From an uncultured Collinsella sp. (lineage in GTDB: Bacteria > Actinomycetota > Coriobacteriia > Coriobacteriales > Coriobacteriaceae): a stretch of DNA of 19,944 nt. The position numbers were made by a program, and so were the translations under genes. The notes below the pieces were generated by a model. It did no database searches, was not told the origin of the DNA, and worked only from the letters and a program-made list of their open reading frames with translations. Within the stretch, counting starts at the first letter, position 1. Every line of letters begins with the position of its first letter. Shown here in pieces: positions 1-5,873 of this stretch. Location: the NCBI GenBank assembly GCA_938036665.1, contig CALHWR010000211.1:1-19944 (forward strand), written 5' to 3'.

Positions 1-262
1 ATTCCGTCGCGGCGCCTTGCGGTGCCACGACGTCGAGCGCAATCGGTGCAAAGGCGATTTCTTCCAGATAGGCCTCAATAGTCGGCTGATGCTTTTTGAG
101 CTGCGCGATGGCAAAGCGCGAGGGGGCCTCGATCGTGAGCGTATCTTCGGTCAGGCTTATGGCGCGCGATTGCCCCAGCATGTTGATGAGGCGTGCATCT
201 TGGCCGTCGCGCTGGCAAAAGGCGATGGCATCCCCCAGGATGATGCTTGCTTCCTCGTCCAC
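1..262 (-). CDS. dnaA: DnaA, chromosomal replication initiator, N-terminal fragment
   Basis: This is the first 87 codons of a leftward gene that runs off the left edge. The translation begins (V/M)DEEASIILGDAIAFCQ and continues through ISLTEDTLTIEAPSRFAIAQ and LKKHQPTIEAYLEEI. That is the pattern of DnaA domain I, with a helix, a beta hairpin ending 'L.IEAPS.F', and the helix that follows; this domain mediates DnaA self-association and DnaB loading. The start chosen is the GTG at 262, preceded by a GGGAGAG ribosome-binding site a few bases upstream. The gene begins 15 bp after the stop of the GHKL ATPase gene, so the two are probably cotranscribed away from oriC. The AAA+ ATPase and the DNA-binding domain IV are outside the window, so DNA-binding specificity cannot be read here. 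The main support is motif similarity plus the rpmH/rnpA/parAB neighbourhood. Confidence 0.85.
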   Translation of the reverse strand, partial: MDEEASIILGDAIAFCQRDGQDARLINMLGQSRAISLTEDTLTIEAPSRFAIAQLKKHQPTIEAYLEEIAFAPIALDVVAPQGAATE

Positions 263-277
263 TGTCTCTCCCGTTCT

Positions 278-1630
278 TTAGCTCTGAGCTCGCACGCGAG
301 CGGCGCCGAGTTCGGTCAGATGGTATTTCTGGCCATGCTTGATGACCAAGCCGGCCTGCGCCAAGTCATTGAGCGTGCGTGACCAAGTGGGGGCCGAGTT
401 TCCAAACGCCCTCGCCAGATCGGTTGCACCGCACGCTTGATTTTGCGCCAGATAGCCCAGCGCGGCGTTGCCGCGGTCGCTTACGAACACGTCCGGTTGT
501 GGCTGCGCATACTGATTTGCTGCATTAGGATACATCATTTGAGCTGCTGGTTGTTGAGAACTCTGCATCGGTGGCATTTGCTGTTGAAAACTTTGAGGCC
601 ACTGTTGGTAAGGCTGCGGAGGCATCTGCTGGGCCCAAGGGCTGTACTGCTGCTGCGGCATCTGCTGGTACGGCTGCTGATATCCCTGCTGGTACTGCTG
701 CGGGAACTGCTGGCCATACCCCAGTGGCGGCATCTGCTGATATGGATATCCCTGTTGGTACGGCTGATAGCCCATTTGCTGGCCACCCGGTGCCCCCGTC
801 GCCTGCTGCATTGCTGCTGCATCCTGATCCGCCAGCGGCACGGTCTCTGGCATGTTTGGCGGCATCGACATCGATGTCGCCTGGGGCTCTTGTGTAGGAA
901 GCATTCCGGGATGCTGCATCTGCCCCACGGGGGGCTGCATCTGCTGCGTTGCCATGGGCTGCTGCGCAAAAGCTCCCGGCAGGGGATATGTGGGCTGCTC
1001 CGTCTCGGGCCGCACGGCAGCACCGCGTCCGCCGGCGCGCTCGATTTCCTGCACGCGTTTAGGGTCCAGGCTTACCGTAACCACGGTGCCGTTGCCCATG
1101 TTGTCCTCGATGGATACGGCACCGCCGGCGTTTTCCAAATACTCTTGCACCATGGGAAACCCTGCTCCGGTTCCACGGATATAGCGCTTCATCTTGCTGT
1201 TTGCGCTGGTAACGCCAAAGTCGAAAGCGCGTTCCTTGTCGTCGATGCCGGGTCCTTGATCGGCAAAGCGGATGGTGTCTCCGCCGTCCAGAATCGAGAT
1301 GATGGGCTCGGCAAAGTGCGCGTGGATAAAGTTTTCGACAATCTCGCGGATGACCATGAGCGAGATGTGGCCACCTTGCTCTTTCATACACTGGTAGACG
1401 GTGTTGGTCGTCTCTTCCAAATACGTGCGGACATCTTGCGGATCAATGACGATCACACGCGGTGTCGACAGCATGTCGTCATAGACGGCGATGCGCGCGG
1501 CGTACATGGCTTTTGGCGCCTGCGTGGTCGTCTGCTCGCCTTCCTTACGCTCTTCGCGCACGCCGGTGATGTGCTCGTTGTCGGGTGCCGGGTCTCCGGA
1601 ATCGACCATGGTGTAAAAGTCGTCAGACAT
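278..1630 (-). CDS. GHKL-fold ATP-binding protein with Q/P-rich linker and C-terminal winged helix
   Basis: This is a 450-residue protein of three parts. Residues about 45-195 look like a GHKL (histidine-kinase/anti-sigma-factor type) ATPase: an N box with E96 and N100 in REIVENFIHAHF, a G1 box DQGPGI at 124-129, and a G2 box GTGAGF at 153-158 followed by a typical 'GG...I.....GT.V.V.L' ending. No phosphoacceptor-histidine domain or transmembrane segment is visible. Residues about 210-380 are a low-complexity linker rich in Gln, Pro, Tyr and Met. Residues about 385-450 resemble a winged helix, with a helix-turn-helix (ATDLARAFG...WSRTLNDLAQAGLV) and a wing (IKHGQKYHLTELG). It lies between the presumptive oriC and dnaA and is read in the dnaA direction, 15 bp ahead of it. 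The ATP-binding and DNA-binding assignments come from motifs. A role in replication or in dnaA control is inferred from position only. Confidence 0.8.
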   Translation of the reverse strand: MSDDFYTMVDSGDPAPDNEHITGVREERKEGEQTTTQAPKAMYAARIAVYDDMLSTPRVIVIDPQDVRTYLEETTNTVYQCMKEQGGHISLMVIREIVENFIHAHFAEPIISILDGGDTIRFADQGPGIDDKERAFDFGVTSANSKMKRYIRGTGAGFPMVQEYLENAGGAVSIEDNMGNGTVVTVSLDPKRVQEIERAGGRGAAVRPETEQPTYPLPGAFAQQPMATQQMQPPVGQMQHPGMLPTQEPQATSMSMPPNMPETVPLADQDAAAMQQATGAPGGQQMGYQPYQQGYPYQQMPPLGYGQQFPQQYQQGYQQPYQQMPQQQYSPWAQQMPPQPYQQWPQSFQQQMPPMQSSQQPAAQMMYPNAANQYAQPQPDVFVSDRGNAALGYLAQNQACGATDLARAFGNSAPTWSRTLNDLAQAGLVIKHGQKYHLTELGAARVRAQS

Positions 1631-1711
1631 GCCGCTCGCAATCTTTCAAAAGGTTTCGAACAAATAGTAGCTCACCGTGCAATGTTTCTCATCTTTCGAC
1701 AACTTTTCAAA

Positions 1712-1800
1712 ACCTGTTGAAAACTTTGGAAAACGGACGAAAAGTTCTCAACATTGCCAACATGACCTGTTGAAAACTCGATGAAATATCGTGAAAAGTT
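1712..1800. repeat. Imperfect direct repeat (two copies, 53-54 bp period) in the oriC region
   Basis: Two copies of a roughly 35-bp unit lie at 1712-1746 and 1765-1800. Each starts with the identical 14-mer ACCTGTTGAAAACT and ends with the identical 8-mer GAAAAGTT, with a diverged middle. The two 14-mers are exactly 53 bp apart, close to five helical turns, so both copies would face the same side of the DNA. They contain the best DnaA-box-like sequences in the gap and are therefore likely initiator-binding iterons. Confidence 0.6.
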
Positions 1801-1873
1801 GCCATGCACCGCTAAATCGAGCTCGGCTTATGGGGGAACCGTGTGAACTGCGCAACCTTTTACCTTTGATTTC

Positions 1874-1903
1874 TTGACATTTGAACATTGATTTCCCTAC
1901 AAT
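1874..1903 (+). promoter_or_regulatory. Sigma-A/sigma-70 type promoter of rpmH
   Basis: A perfect -35 hexamer TTGACA at 1874-1879 is followed, after an 18-bp spacer, by TACAAT at 1898-1903 (five of six match TATAAT). It points toward rpmH, whose start is about 70 bp downstream. It would drive rpmH and probably rnpA, yidD and yidC, because no terminator is seen between those genes. Because it lies inside the presumptive origin, transcription from it could also affect origin melting (inference). Confidence 0.75.
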
Positions 1904-1975
1904 CTTCAAGCTCACGTGTCTATATCTGCGTCCGCGCCCCCGCGGACACTCGAAATGCAGCAGGAGGAACTTAAG

Positions 1976-2110
1976 ATGAAGCGTACGTATCAGCCTAATA
2001 AGCGTAAGCGTGCCAAGACCCATGGCTTCCGTGCCCGTATGGCCACCAAGGGTGGTCGTGCCGTGCTCGCCCGTCGTCGCGCCAAGGGCCGCAAGCGTCT
2101 CACTGTCTAG
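1976..2110 (+). CDS. rpmH: 50S ribosomal protein L34 (bL34)
   Basis: This 44-residue, extremely basic protein begins [20 protein letters not shown] and contains the conserved [23 protein letters not shown] core. It matches bL34 over its whole, normal length. It is a structural protein of the large ribosomal subunit. The start ATG follows an AGGAGGAA ribosome-binding site at about 1962-1969. It is the first gene of the rightward rpmH-rnpA-yidD-yidC cluster and lies just downstream of a near-consensus promoter. The rpmH-rnpA pair is one of the most conserved gene pairs next to bacterial origins. Confidence 0.97.
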   Translation: MKRTYQPNKRKRAKTHGFRARMATKGGRAVLARRRAKGRKRLTV

Positions 2111-2130
2111 CAGCGATACACACATCTCGC

Positions 2131-2469
2131 ATGAAGACTATTAAGTCTCGGCAAGATTTCGAGCATGTGTTCAGTCAGGGGCGTCGTTTCAATCACCCTC
2201 TGATTCGAATGACCATATGTGAATCGGTTGGCGAAGGCGACTCCGGAAGGGTCGCCTTCGTTGGTGCTAAACGGCTCGGTTGTGCTGTCGTGCGCAACCG
2301 TTCTAAGCGTGTGATGCGCGAGGCCGCCCGCAGCTGTGGATTTCCCGTTGCGGGTTATGACATCATCTTGTTCGCAACTCCCAAGACGAGGGTTTCCTCG
2401 CCGCAGGAGATGGACAATGCATTGCGTTCGCTTATGAAACGCGCCGGCGTTGCCGGGGAGGAGCGATGA
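2131..2469 (+). CDS. rnpA: Ribonuclease P protein component
   Basis: This 112-residue basic protein is the protein subunit of RNase P, which with the rnpB RNA removes the 5' leader of pre-tRNAs. The signature RNR helix is present as VVRNRSKRVMREA (about residues 53-65), and the N-terminal 'I.S..DF..VF..GRRF' element is also typical of RnpA. Length is normal for the family. It starts 20 bp after rpmH and its stop codon overlaps the start of yidD (ATGA at 2466-2469), which suggests translational coupling. Confidence 0.96.
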   Translation: MKTIKSRQDFEHVFSQGRRFNHPLIRMTICESVGEGDSGRVAFVGAKRLGCAVVRNRSKRVMREAARSCGFPVAGYDIILFATPKTRVSSPQEMDNALRSLMKRAGVAGEER

Positions 2470-2690
2470 GCAATCACGTTTTGCGACGTGTTGCCATCGC
2501 TCCTATTCGCATATATCAACAGGTTATTTCGCCCTTATTGCCTGACGCCTGCATTTATTACCCAACGTGCTCGCAATACGCCGTCCAGGCGATTGAGAAG
2601 TACGGTGTTTTGAGAGGCTGCTGGCTTGCCGTGAGGCGCATCGCTCGCTGCAATCCCCTGCACGTCGGCGGTTATGACCCTGTGCCCTAG
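2466..2690 (+). CDS. yidD: YidD, membrane protein insertion efficiency factor
   Basis: This 74-residue protein has the complete YidD signature: IYQQVISPLLPDACIYYPTCSQYA with the conserved cysteines, then AIEKYG..RG.WLA..RI.RCNP.H.GGYDPVP at the C terminus. YidD is a small membrane-associated protein thought to help YidC/Sec insert membrane proteins. Its start codon overlaps the rnpA stop by 4 bp, and yidC follows 29 bp downstream, the classic order. Length and motifs are full for the family. Confidence 0.95.
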   Translation: MSNHVLRRVAIAPIRIYQQVISPLLPDACIYYPTCSQYAVQAIEKYGVLRGCWLAVRRIARCNPLHVGGYDPVP

Positions 2691-2719
2691 CGGGCACTCG
2701 CTATCGGAGGAAAACTTAC

Positions 2720-3490
2720 ATGTGGGATTGGATCGTTAACATCCTTTTCGAGCTGCTCAAGCTCATCCAGACCTTTGCGGTCGACTGGGGCCTGTCCATT
2801 ATCATCCTGGTGGTCATCATCCGTCTGCTGCTGACGCCGCTTATGCTCAAGTCGACTAAGTCGACGGCACGCATGCAGGTGCTGCAGCCCAAGATGCTCG
2901 AGATCCAGGAGCGCTATGCCGACGATCCCCAGCGTCAGGCCGAGGAAATGCAGAAGTTCTACAGCGAGAACAAGTTCAACCCGATGGCTGGTTGTCTGCC
3001 GCTGTTGATTCAGATGCCTGTCCTGTTCGCCCTATTTACGCTGCTGCGTAACCTGCCGGACTACTTTAACGACGGCACGTTCTCGTTCTTTAATATTCTG
3101 CCCGACCTGACCACCACGCCGAGTGCCTCCTTTGCCGATGGCTTTATGGTCGCGCTGCCTGCGCTGGTCTGCCTGATCCTGTTCGCTGTCCTGACCCTGA
3201 TTCCGCAGCTCTATATGTCGCGCAACCAGACCGGCCAGCAGGCTCAGAGCATGCGTATGATGGCCGTTGTCATGACGGTCATGATGCTTTGGATGGGCTG
3301 GAGCCTTCCCGTTGGTGTTCTGCTGTACTACGACGTCTCGTCTGCTTGGCAGGTTATCCAGCAGATTTTTGTGACGCAGAAGGTCATCGACAAGGCGAAG
3401 GCCGATGAGGAGGAGCGCCTTAAGAACGCGCCGCTGCAGGTTGAGGTCACTCGTCGCGAGAAGAAGCCGCGCCCGCACAAGAAGAAGTAG
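2720..3490 (+). CDS. yidC: YidC/Oxa1 family membrane protein insertase
   Basis: This 256-residue polytopic membrane protein is of the short Gram-positive YidC/Oxa1 type, lacking the large periplasmic domain of Gram-negative YidC. It inserts and folds membrane proteins, alone or with SecYEG. Hydrophobic segments lie at about residues 20-43, 92-110, 140-163, 178-192 and 196-215. The conserved arginine in the first core helix, which lines the hydrophilic groove, is R35 in VVIIRLLLTPL. The cytoplasmic coiled-coil loop (about 48-85, rich in E, Q and K) and a very basic tail ending RPHKKK are present; such tails contact ribosomes. There is no lipoprotein cysteine at the N terminus, which differs from Bacillus SpoIIIJ. 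A GGAGG site at 2706-2710 precedes the ATG. Confidence 0.94.
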   Translation: MWDWIVNILFELLKLIQTFAVDWGLSIIILVVIIRLLLTPLMLKSTKSTARMQVLQPKMLEIQERYADDPQRQAEEMQKFYSENKFNPMAGCLPLLIQMPVLFALFTLLRNLPDYFNDGTFSFFNILPDLTTTPSASFADGFMVALPALVCLILFAVLTLIPQLYMSRNQTGQQAQSMRMMAVVMTVMMLWMGWSLPVGVLLYYDVSSAWQVIQQIFVTQKVIDKAKADEEERLKNAPLQVEVTRREKKPRPHKKK

Positions 3491-3507
3491 TGGGATATCA
3501 ATCTTAT

Positions 3508-3519
3508 TTAGGTACCTAA
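3508..3519. repeat. 12-bp palindrome TTAGGTACCTAA, copy 1
   Basis: This perfect palindrome lies in the yidC-jag gap just upstream of the jag ribosome-binding site. The same 12 bases, again followed by C, occur at 7012-7023. It could be an operator or coincidence; see the finding. Confidence 0.35.
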
Positions 3520-3534
3520 CTTTTGGAGTACGTT

Positions 3535-4104
3535 ATGTCTGAAGAGATCATCGAGGATATGCTTGAGGAGGTTGCCCCGCAGGTCGCGGGCGATTATCCC
3601 GAGATTGCACAGCGCTACAAGGCTGGTGAAGAGCTGACCGACGAGGAGCTCGACACCATTGCCGATGTCGCGATTTCCATCCTGCGTTCCATCCTTTCGC
3701 ACTTCGATGCCGCCAACTCTCCTATCGATGAGTATGAGGGCGACGAGGGTGAGCTGATTCTGGATGTAACGGCTCCCGACCTTGCTGTTCTCATTGGCCG
3801 TCATGGTCGCACCCTTGATGCCCTTCAGGTTATGTTCTCATTGCTGGTGAGCCGCAAGCTCGGCTTTAGGTATCCGGTTGTAGTGGACGTCGAGGGATAC
3901 AAGAGCCGCCGTCAGGACAAGGTTGCCTCCATGGCTCAGTCTGCTGCCGAGCGTGCCATCCGCACTCATAAGAGTGTTTCGCTTCCGCCCATGAATGCCT
4001 ACGAGCGCCGACTGGTTCACATTGCACTTCGTGGCAATGACGCCGTCGATACTCATTCTGAGGGTTCTGACCCCGATCGCCATGTGGTGATTGTTGCTCG
4101 ATAA
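3535..4104 (+). CDS. khpB: Jag/KhpB family RNA-binding protein (KH and R3H domains)
   Basis: This 189-residue protein has a KH domain (about residues 70-125) with the GxxG loop as GRHG at 88-91, and a C-terminal R3H domain (about 135-189) with the R-x3-H pattern in NAYERRLVHIALRG. KhpB, formerly Jag or SpoIIIJ-associated protein, binds RNA with KhpA and affects cell elongation and division in Gram-positive bacteria. The short acidic N-terminal part lacks the Jag-N domain of Bacillus-type proteins. I chose the ATG at 3535 because GGAG lies at 3525-3528, 6 bases upstream; a TTG at 3523 is in frame but would overlap that site. It follows yidC by 44 bp, the usual order, and ends before a strong terminator. 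Confidence 0.92.
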   Translation: MSEEIIEDMLEEVAPQVAGDYPEIAQRYKAGEELTDEELDTIADVAISILRSILSHFDAANSPIDEYEGDEGELILDVTAPDLAVLIGRHGRTLDALQVMFSLLVSRKLGFRYPVVVDVEGYKSRRQDKVASMAQSAAERAIRTHKSVSLPPMNAYERRLVHIALRGNDAVDTHSEGSDPDRHVVIVAR

Positions 4105-4122
4105 TCTACTCGAGCTTATGCT

Positions 4123-4154
4123 AAGGGGACGTGGTTTCCACGTCCCCTTTTTTT
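4123..4154 (+). terminator. Intrinsic terminator after jag/khpB
   Basis: A perfect 12-bp stem (AAGGGGACGTGG at 4123-4134 pairing with CCACGTCCCCTT at 4138-4149) has a 3-base loop and a run of seven T to 4154. It ends the rpmH-to-jag transcription unit, so rsmG downstream needs its own promoter or read-through. Confidence 0.92.
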
Positions 4155-4200
4155 GTCAAAAGTTCTCGATACACTGATTTTTGTCAGAAAGGAGCTTTCG

Positions 4201-4938
4201 TTGTTAGTACTTACTGATCAGCAGGCTGACGAGATGTTGAGTCGTCTAACTTCCTATTGCAAAGAGTATTCCTTGAGTGTAACTGATACTGAGCTGAGGA
4301 AATGTATTCAACATTTGGATTTGGTTCTGGAAACAAATAAGACAACCAATCTTACCCGTATTCTTAACGTAGAAGATGCTGCAGTACTTCATATCCTCGA
4401 CTCACTTGTTTTGCTTCCCTATATCAATAAGGCTCCTGAGGGAGCTTTGCTTGATATGGGAACAGGTGCGGGCTTCCCTGGTATTCCATTAACCATAACC
4501 ACGCATCGTAGAGCTACTTATATTGACTCTGTTGGCAAGAAGGTTGATGCTGTCAATTCGTTTGTTCATGCTCTTGGATTGAAACATGCTCATGCGGTTC
4601 ATGATCGCCTTGAAGAATATGCTCGAAGCCATAAGAAGCAGTTCTCTGTCGTAACTGCCCGCGCACTGGCTCCTCTACCGATTCTTGTTGAGTATGCGGC
4701 TCCGTTTCTCAAAGATGGAGGGCTATTTGTTATCACCAAGGGTAATCCTTCGGACGAGGAGCTTGCTTCCGGCATGTCAGCAGCTAAGATTTGCGGCTTC
4801 ACTTTGCTTCTGAATGACGCAATCGATTTGCCTGAGGGTTTGGGCCACAGGGAGTTCATTGTTCTTAAAAAGAGTCATCCGGCATCCGTTTCATTGCCTC
4901 GTGCAAATGGCATGGCAAAGAAGAATCCGCTTGCCTAG
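4201..4938 (+). CDS. rsmG: 16S rRNA (guanine-527-N7)-methyltransferase RsmG
   Basis: RsmG (GidB) methylates N7 of G527 in 16S rRNA using S-adenosylmethionine; loss gives low-level streptomycin resistance in several bacteria. The 245-residue product shows the SAM-binding motif LLDMGTGAGFPGIPL (about residues 83-97), the upstream NLTRI..VEDA...HILDSL block (about 50-69), and the VVTARALAPLPILVEYA..FLKDGG segment with TKG, all typical of RsmG. I prefer the TTG start at 4201 because AAAGGAG lies 6 bases upstream (4188-4194). An earlier in-frame TTG at 4153 lies inside the jag terminator. Length is normal. The gene is noticeably richer in A and T than yidC or ddl. The first parS site begins immediately after its stop codon. 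Confidence 0.93.
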   Translation: MLVLTDQQADEMLSRLTSYCKEYSLSVTDTELRKCIQHLDLVLETNKTTNLTRILNVEDAAVLHILDSLVLLPYINKAPEGALLDMGTGAGFPGIPLTITTHRRATYIDSVGKKVDAVNSFVHALGLKHAHAVHDRLEEYARSHKKQFSVVTARALAPLPILVEYAAPFLKDGGLFVITKGNPSDEELASGMSAAKICGFTLLLNDAIDLPEGLGHREFIVLKKSHPASVSLPRANGMAKKNPLA

Positions 4939-4939
4939 A

Positions 4940-4955
4940 TGTTTCACGTGAAACA
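4940..4955. promoter_or_regulatory. parS centromere site 1
   Basis: The perfect 16-bp palindrome TGTTTCACGTGAAACA is identical to the near-universal chromosomal parS consensus bound by ParB/Spo0J. It starts one base after the rsmG stop codon and is extended by flanking A and T to an 18-bp palindrome. ParB loads here as a CTP-dependent clamp and spreads to organise the origin region. Confidence 0.97.
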
Positions 4956-4978
4956 TAATGGATACTAACAACTTGCAG

Positions 4979-4994
4979 TGTTTCACGTGAAACA
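4979..4994. promoter_or_regulatory. parS centromere site 2
   Basis: This is a second exact copy of TGTTTCACGTGAAACA, exactly 39 bp (start to start) downstream of site 1, in the rsmG-parA gap. Intervening bases are not conserved, so this is a set of binding sites and not a longer duplicated unit. Confidence 0.97.
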
Positions 4995-5017
4995 TGGCGG
5001 TTGATATCGAATCGGAA

Positions 5018-5033
5018 TGTTTCACGTGAAACA
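5018..5033. promoter_or_regulatory. parS centromere site 3
   Basis: This is a third exact copy of TGTTTCACGTGAAACA, again exactly 39 bp after the previous one, within the 18-bp palindrome at 5017-5034. It lies about 40 bp upstream of the parA start, so ParB loading here could also repress or modulate parAB transcription (inference). Confidence 0.97.
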
Positions 5034-5072
5034 TCCTCCGTTTGACAGCTTTAATACACACCAGGAGGGACC

Positions 5073-5873
5073 GTGGGATTTCGCGACGTTAAGCGTTCTA
5101 AGAGCGCAAAAGACACGCGTATCATTGCAATCATCAATCAAAAAGGCGGCGTCGGTAAGTCGACGACGGCTGTAAACCTTGCAGCAGCACTGGGTGAGCA
5201 GGGTCGTAAGACACTGATTGTCGATTTTGATCCGCAGGGAAACAGTACCAGTGGATTTGGAATTGAAAAAGAAGACCTTGATCACTGCATCTATGATGCA
5301 TTGTTGAATGATGTGCCGGCAGAATCGCTTGTTCTTGATACAAATTGCAAAAAGGTATTCGTAATTCCAGCTACGATTCAGCTTGCAGGTGCCGAAATTG
5401 AGCTCGTAAGCGCAATTGCTCGTGAAACCCGCCTCAAAGATTTGCTTGAGCCGATTCAGGACGAGTTCGATTTTATTTTCATTGACTGTCCTCCTTCGCT
5501 CGGCCTGCTTACTATCAATGCCCTGACCGCAGCAGATAGCGTTTTGATTCCAATCCAGTGTGAGTATTACGCACTCGAGGGCGTTACGAAGCTGCTTGAG
5601 TCAATGAAGATGGTCAAATCACGTCTGAACAAGGGCTTAGACACCTATGGCGTGCTTATGACCATGTATGACTCACGTACTTCTTTGTCGAATCAGGTTG
5701 TTGAGGAAGTTCAATCGTACTTTGGTGATAAGGCGTTTAAGACGCTGATTCCCCGTACGGTTAAAATCTCTGAAGCTCCGTCTTTTGGAGAACCGATAAT
5801 TACCTATGCACCTCAAAACAAGGGTGCAAAAGCGTATATGAACCTTGCAAAAGAGGTGATCAAGCGTGCCTAG
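5073..5873 (+). CDS. parA: ParA/Soj chromosome-partitioning ATPase
   Basis: This 266-residue ParA-family ATPase binds DNA non-specifically as an ATP dimer and, with ParB at parS, moves and positions replication origins; in Bacillus, Soj also regulates DnaA. The deviant Walker A motif is KGGVGKST (residues 24-31) with the signature lysine K24. The following switch element is VDFDPQGN (about 50-57), and Walker B is FIFIDCPPSLG. The C-terminal helix ends KAYMNLAKEVIKRA. The start is GTG at 5073, preceded by AGGAGG at 5063-5068. The 3' end overlaps parB by 8 bp. Length and motifs are standard for chromosomal ParA. No clear promoter was found in the parS-containing gap, so cotranscription with rsmG is possible. 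Confidence 0.96.
   Translation: MGFRDVKRSKSAKDTRIIAIINQKGGVGKSTTAVNLAAALGEQGRKTLIVDFDPQGNSTSGFGIEKEDLDHCIYDALLNDVPAESLVLDTNCKKVFVIPATIQLAGAEIELVSAIARETRLKDLLEPIQDEFDFIFIDCPPSLGLLTINALTAADSVLIPIQCEYYALEGVTKLLESMKMVKSRLNKGLDTYGVLMTMYDSRTSLSNQVVEEVQSYFGDKAFKTLIPRTVKISEAPSFGEPIITYAPQNKGAKAYMNLAKEVIKRA

Larger units (their letters stand above)
1631..1975. other. Presumptive replication origin (oriC) between the ATPase-dnaA pair and rpmH
   Basis: This 345-bp non-coding gap is AT-rich compared with its flanks. It sits at the divergence point of the dnaA-side genes and rpmH, the usual position of oriC in Gram-positive bacteria. The left part holds several 9-mers resembling a DnaA box in the form TTTTCAACA: its exact complement TGTTGAAAA at 1715-1723 and 1768-1776, TTCTCAACA at 1745-1753, and weaker matches at 1654-1662 (TTTCGAACA) and 1693-1701 (CTTTCGACA). 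These differ from the classical TTWTNCACA box at the sixth base. The right part (about 1855-1910) is AT-rich, carries the rpmH promoter, and could serve as the unwinding element. The origin call is an inference from gene order and repeats, not from a perfect consensus box. Confidence 0.65.

Noticed and set aside
17..382. Rightward ORF of 121 codons at the left edge
   Set aside because: It is antisense to the dnaA N terminus and the end of the GHKL gene; the minus-strand reading gives a clear DnaA domain I.
600..990. Short CAG/CTG-rich repeated units as a possible microsatellite or CRISPR
   Set aside because: The repeats are imperfect, in frame, and explained by the Gln/Pro-rich linker; there are no regular spacers.
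437..1720. Rightward ORF of 427 codons
   Set aside because: It is the antisense shadow of the GHKL ATPase; its Leu/Arg/His-rich composition comes from complementing CAG-rich codons.
4153..4200. Longer rsmG start at TTG 4153
   Set aside because: It lies within the T run of the jag terminator and has no ribosome-binding site; TTG 4201 has AAAGGAG at good spacing.
5042..5057. TTGACA followed by TAATAC before parA as a promoter
   Set aside because: The spacing is far too short for a -35/-10 pair, and a correctly spaced -10 would fall on the ribosome-binding site.
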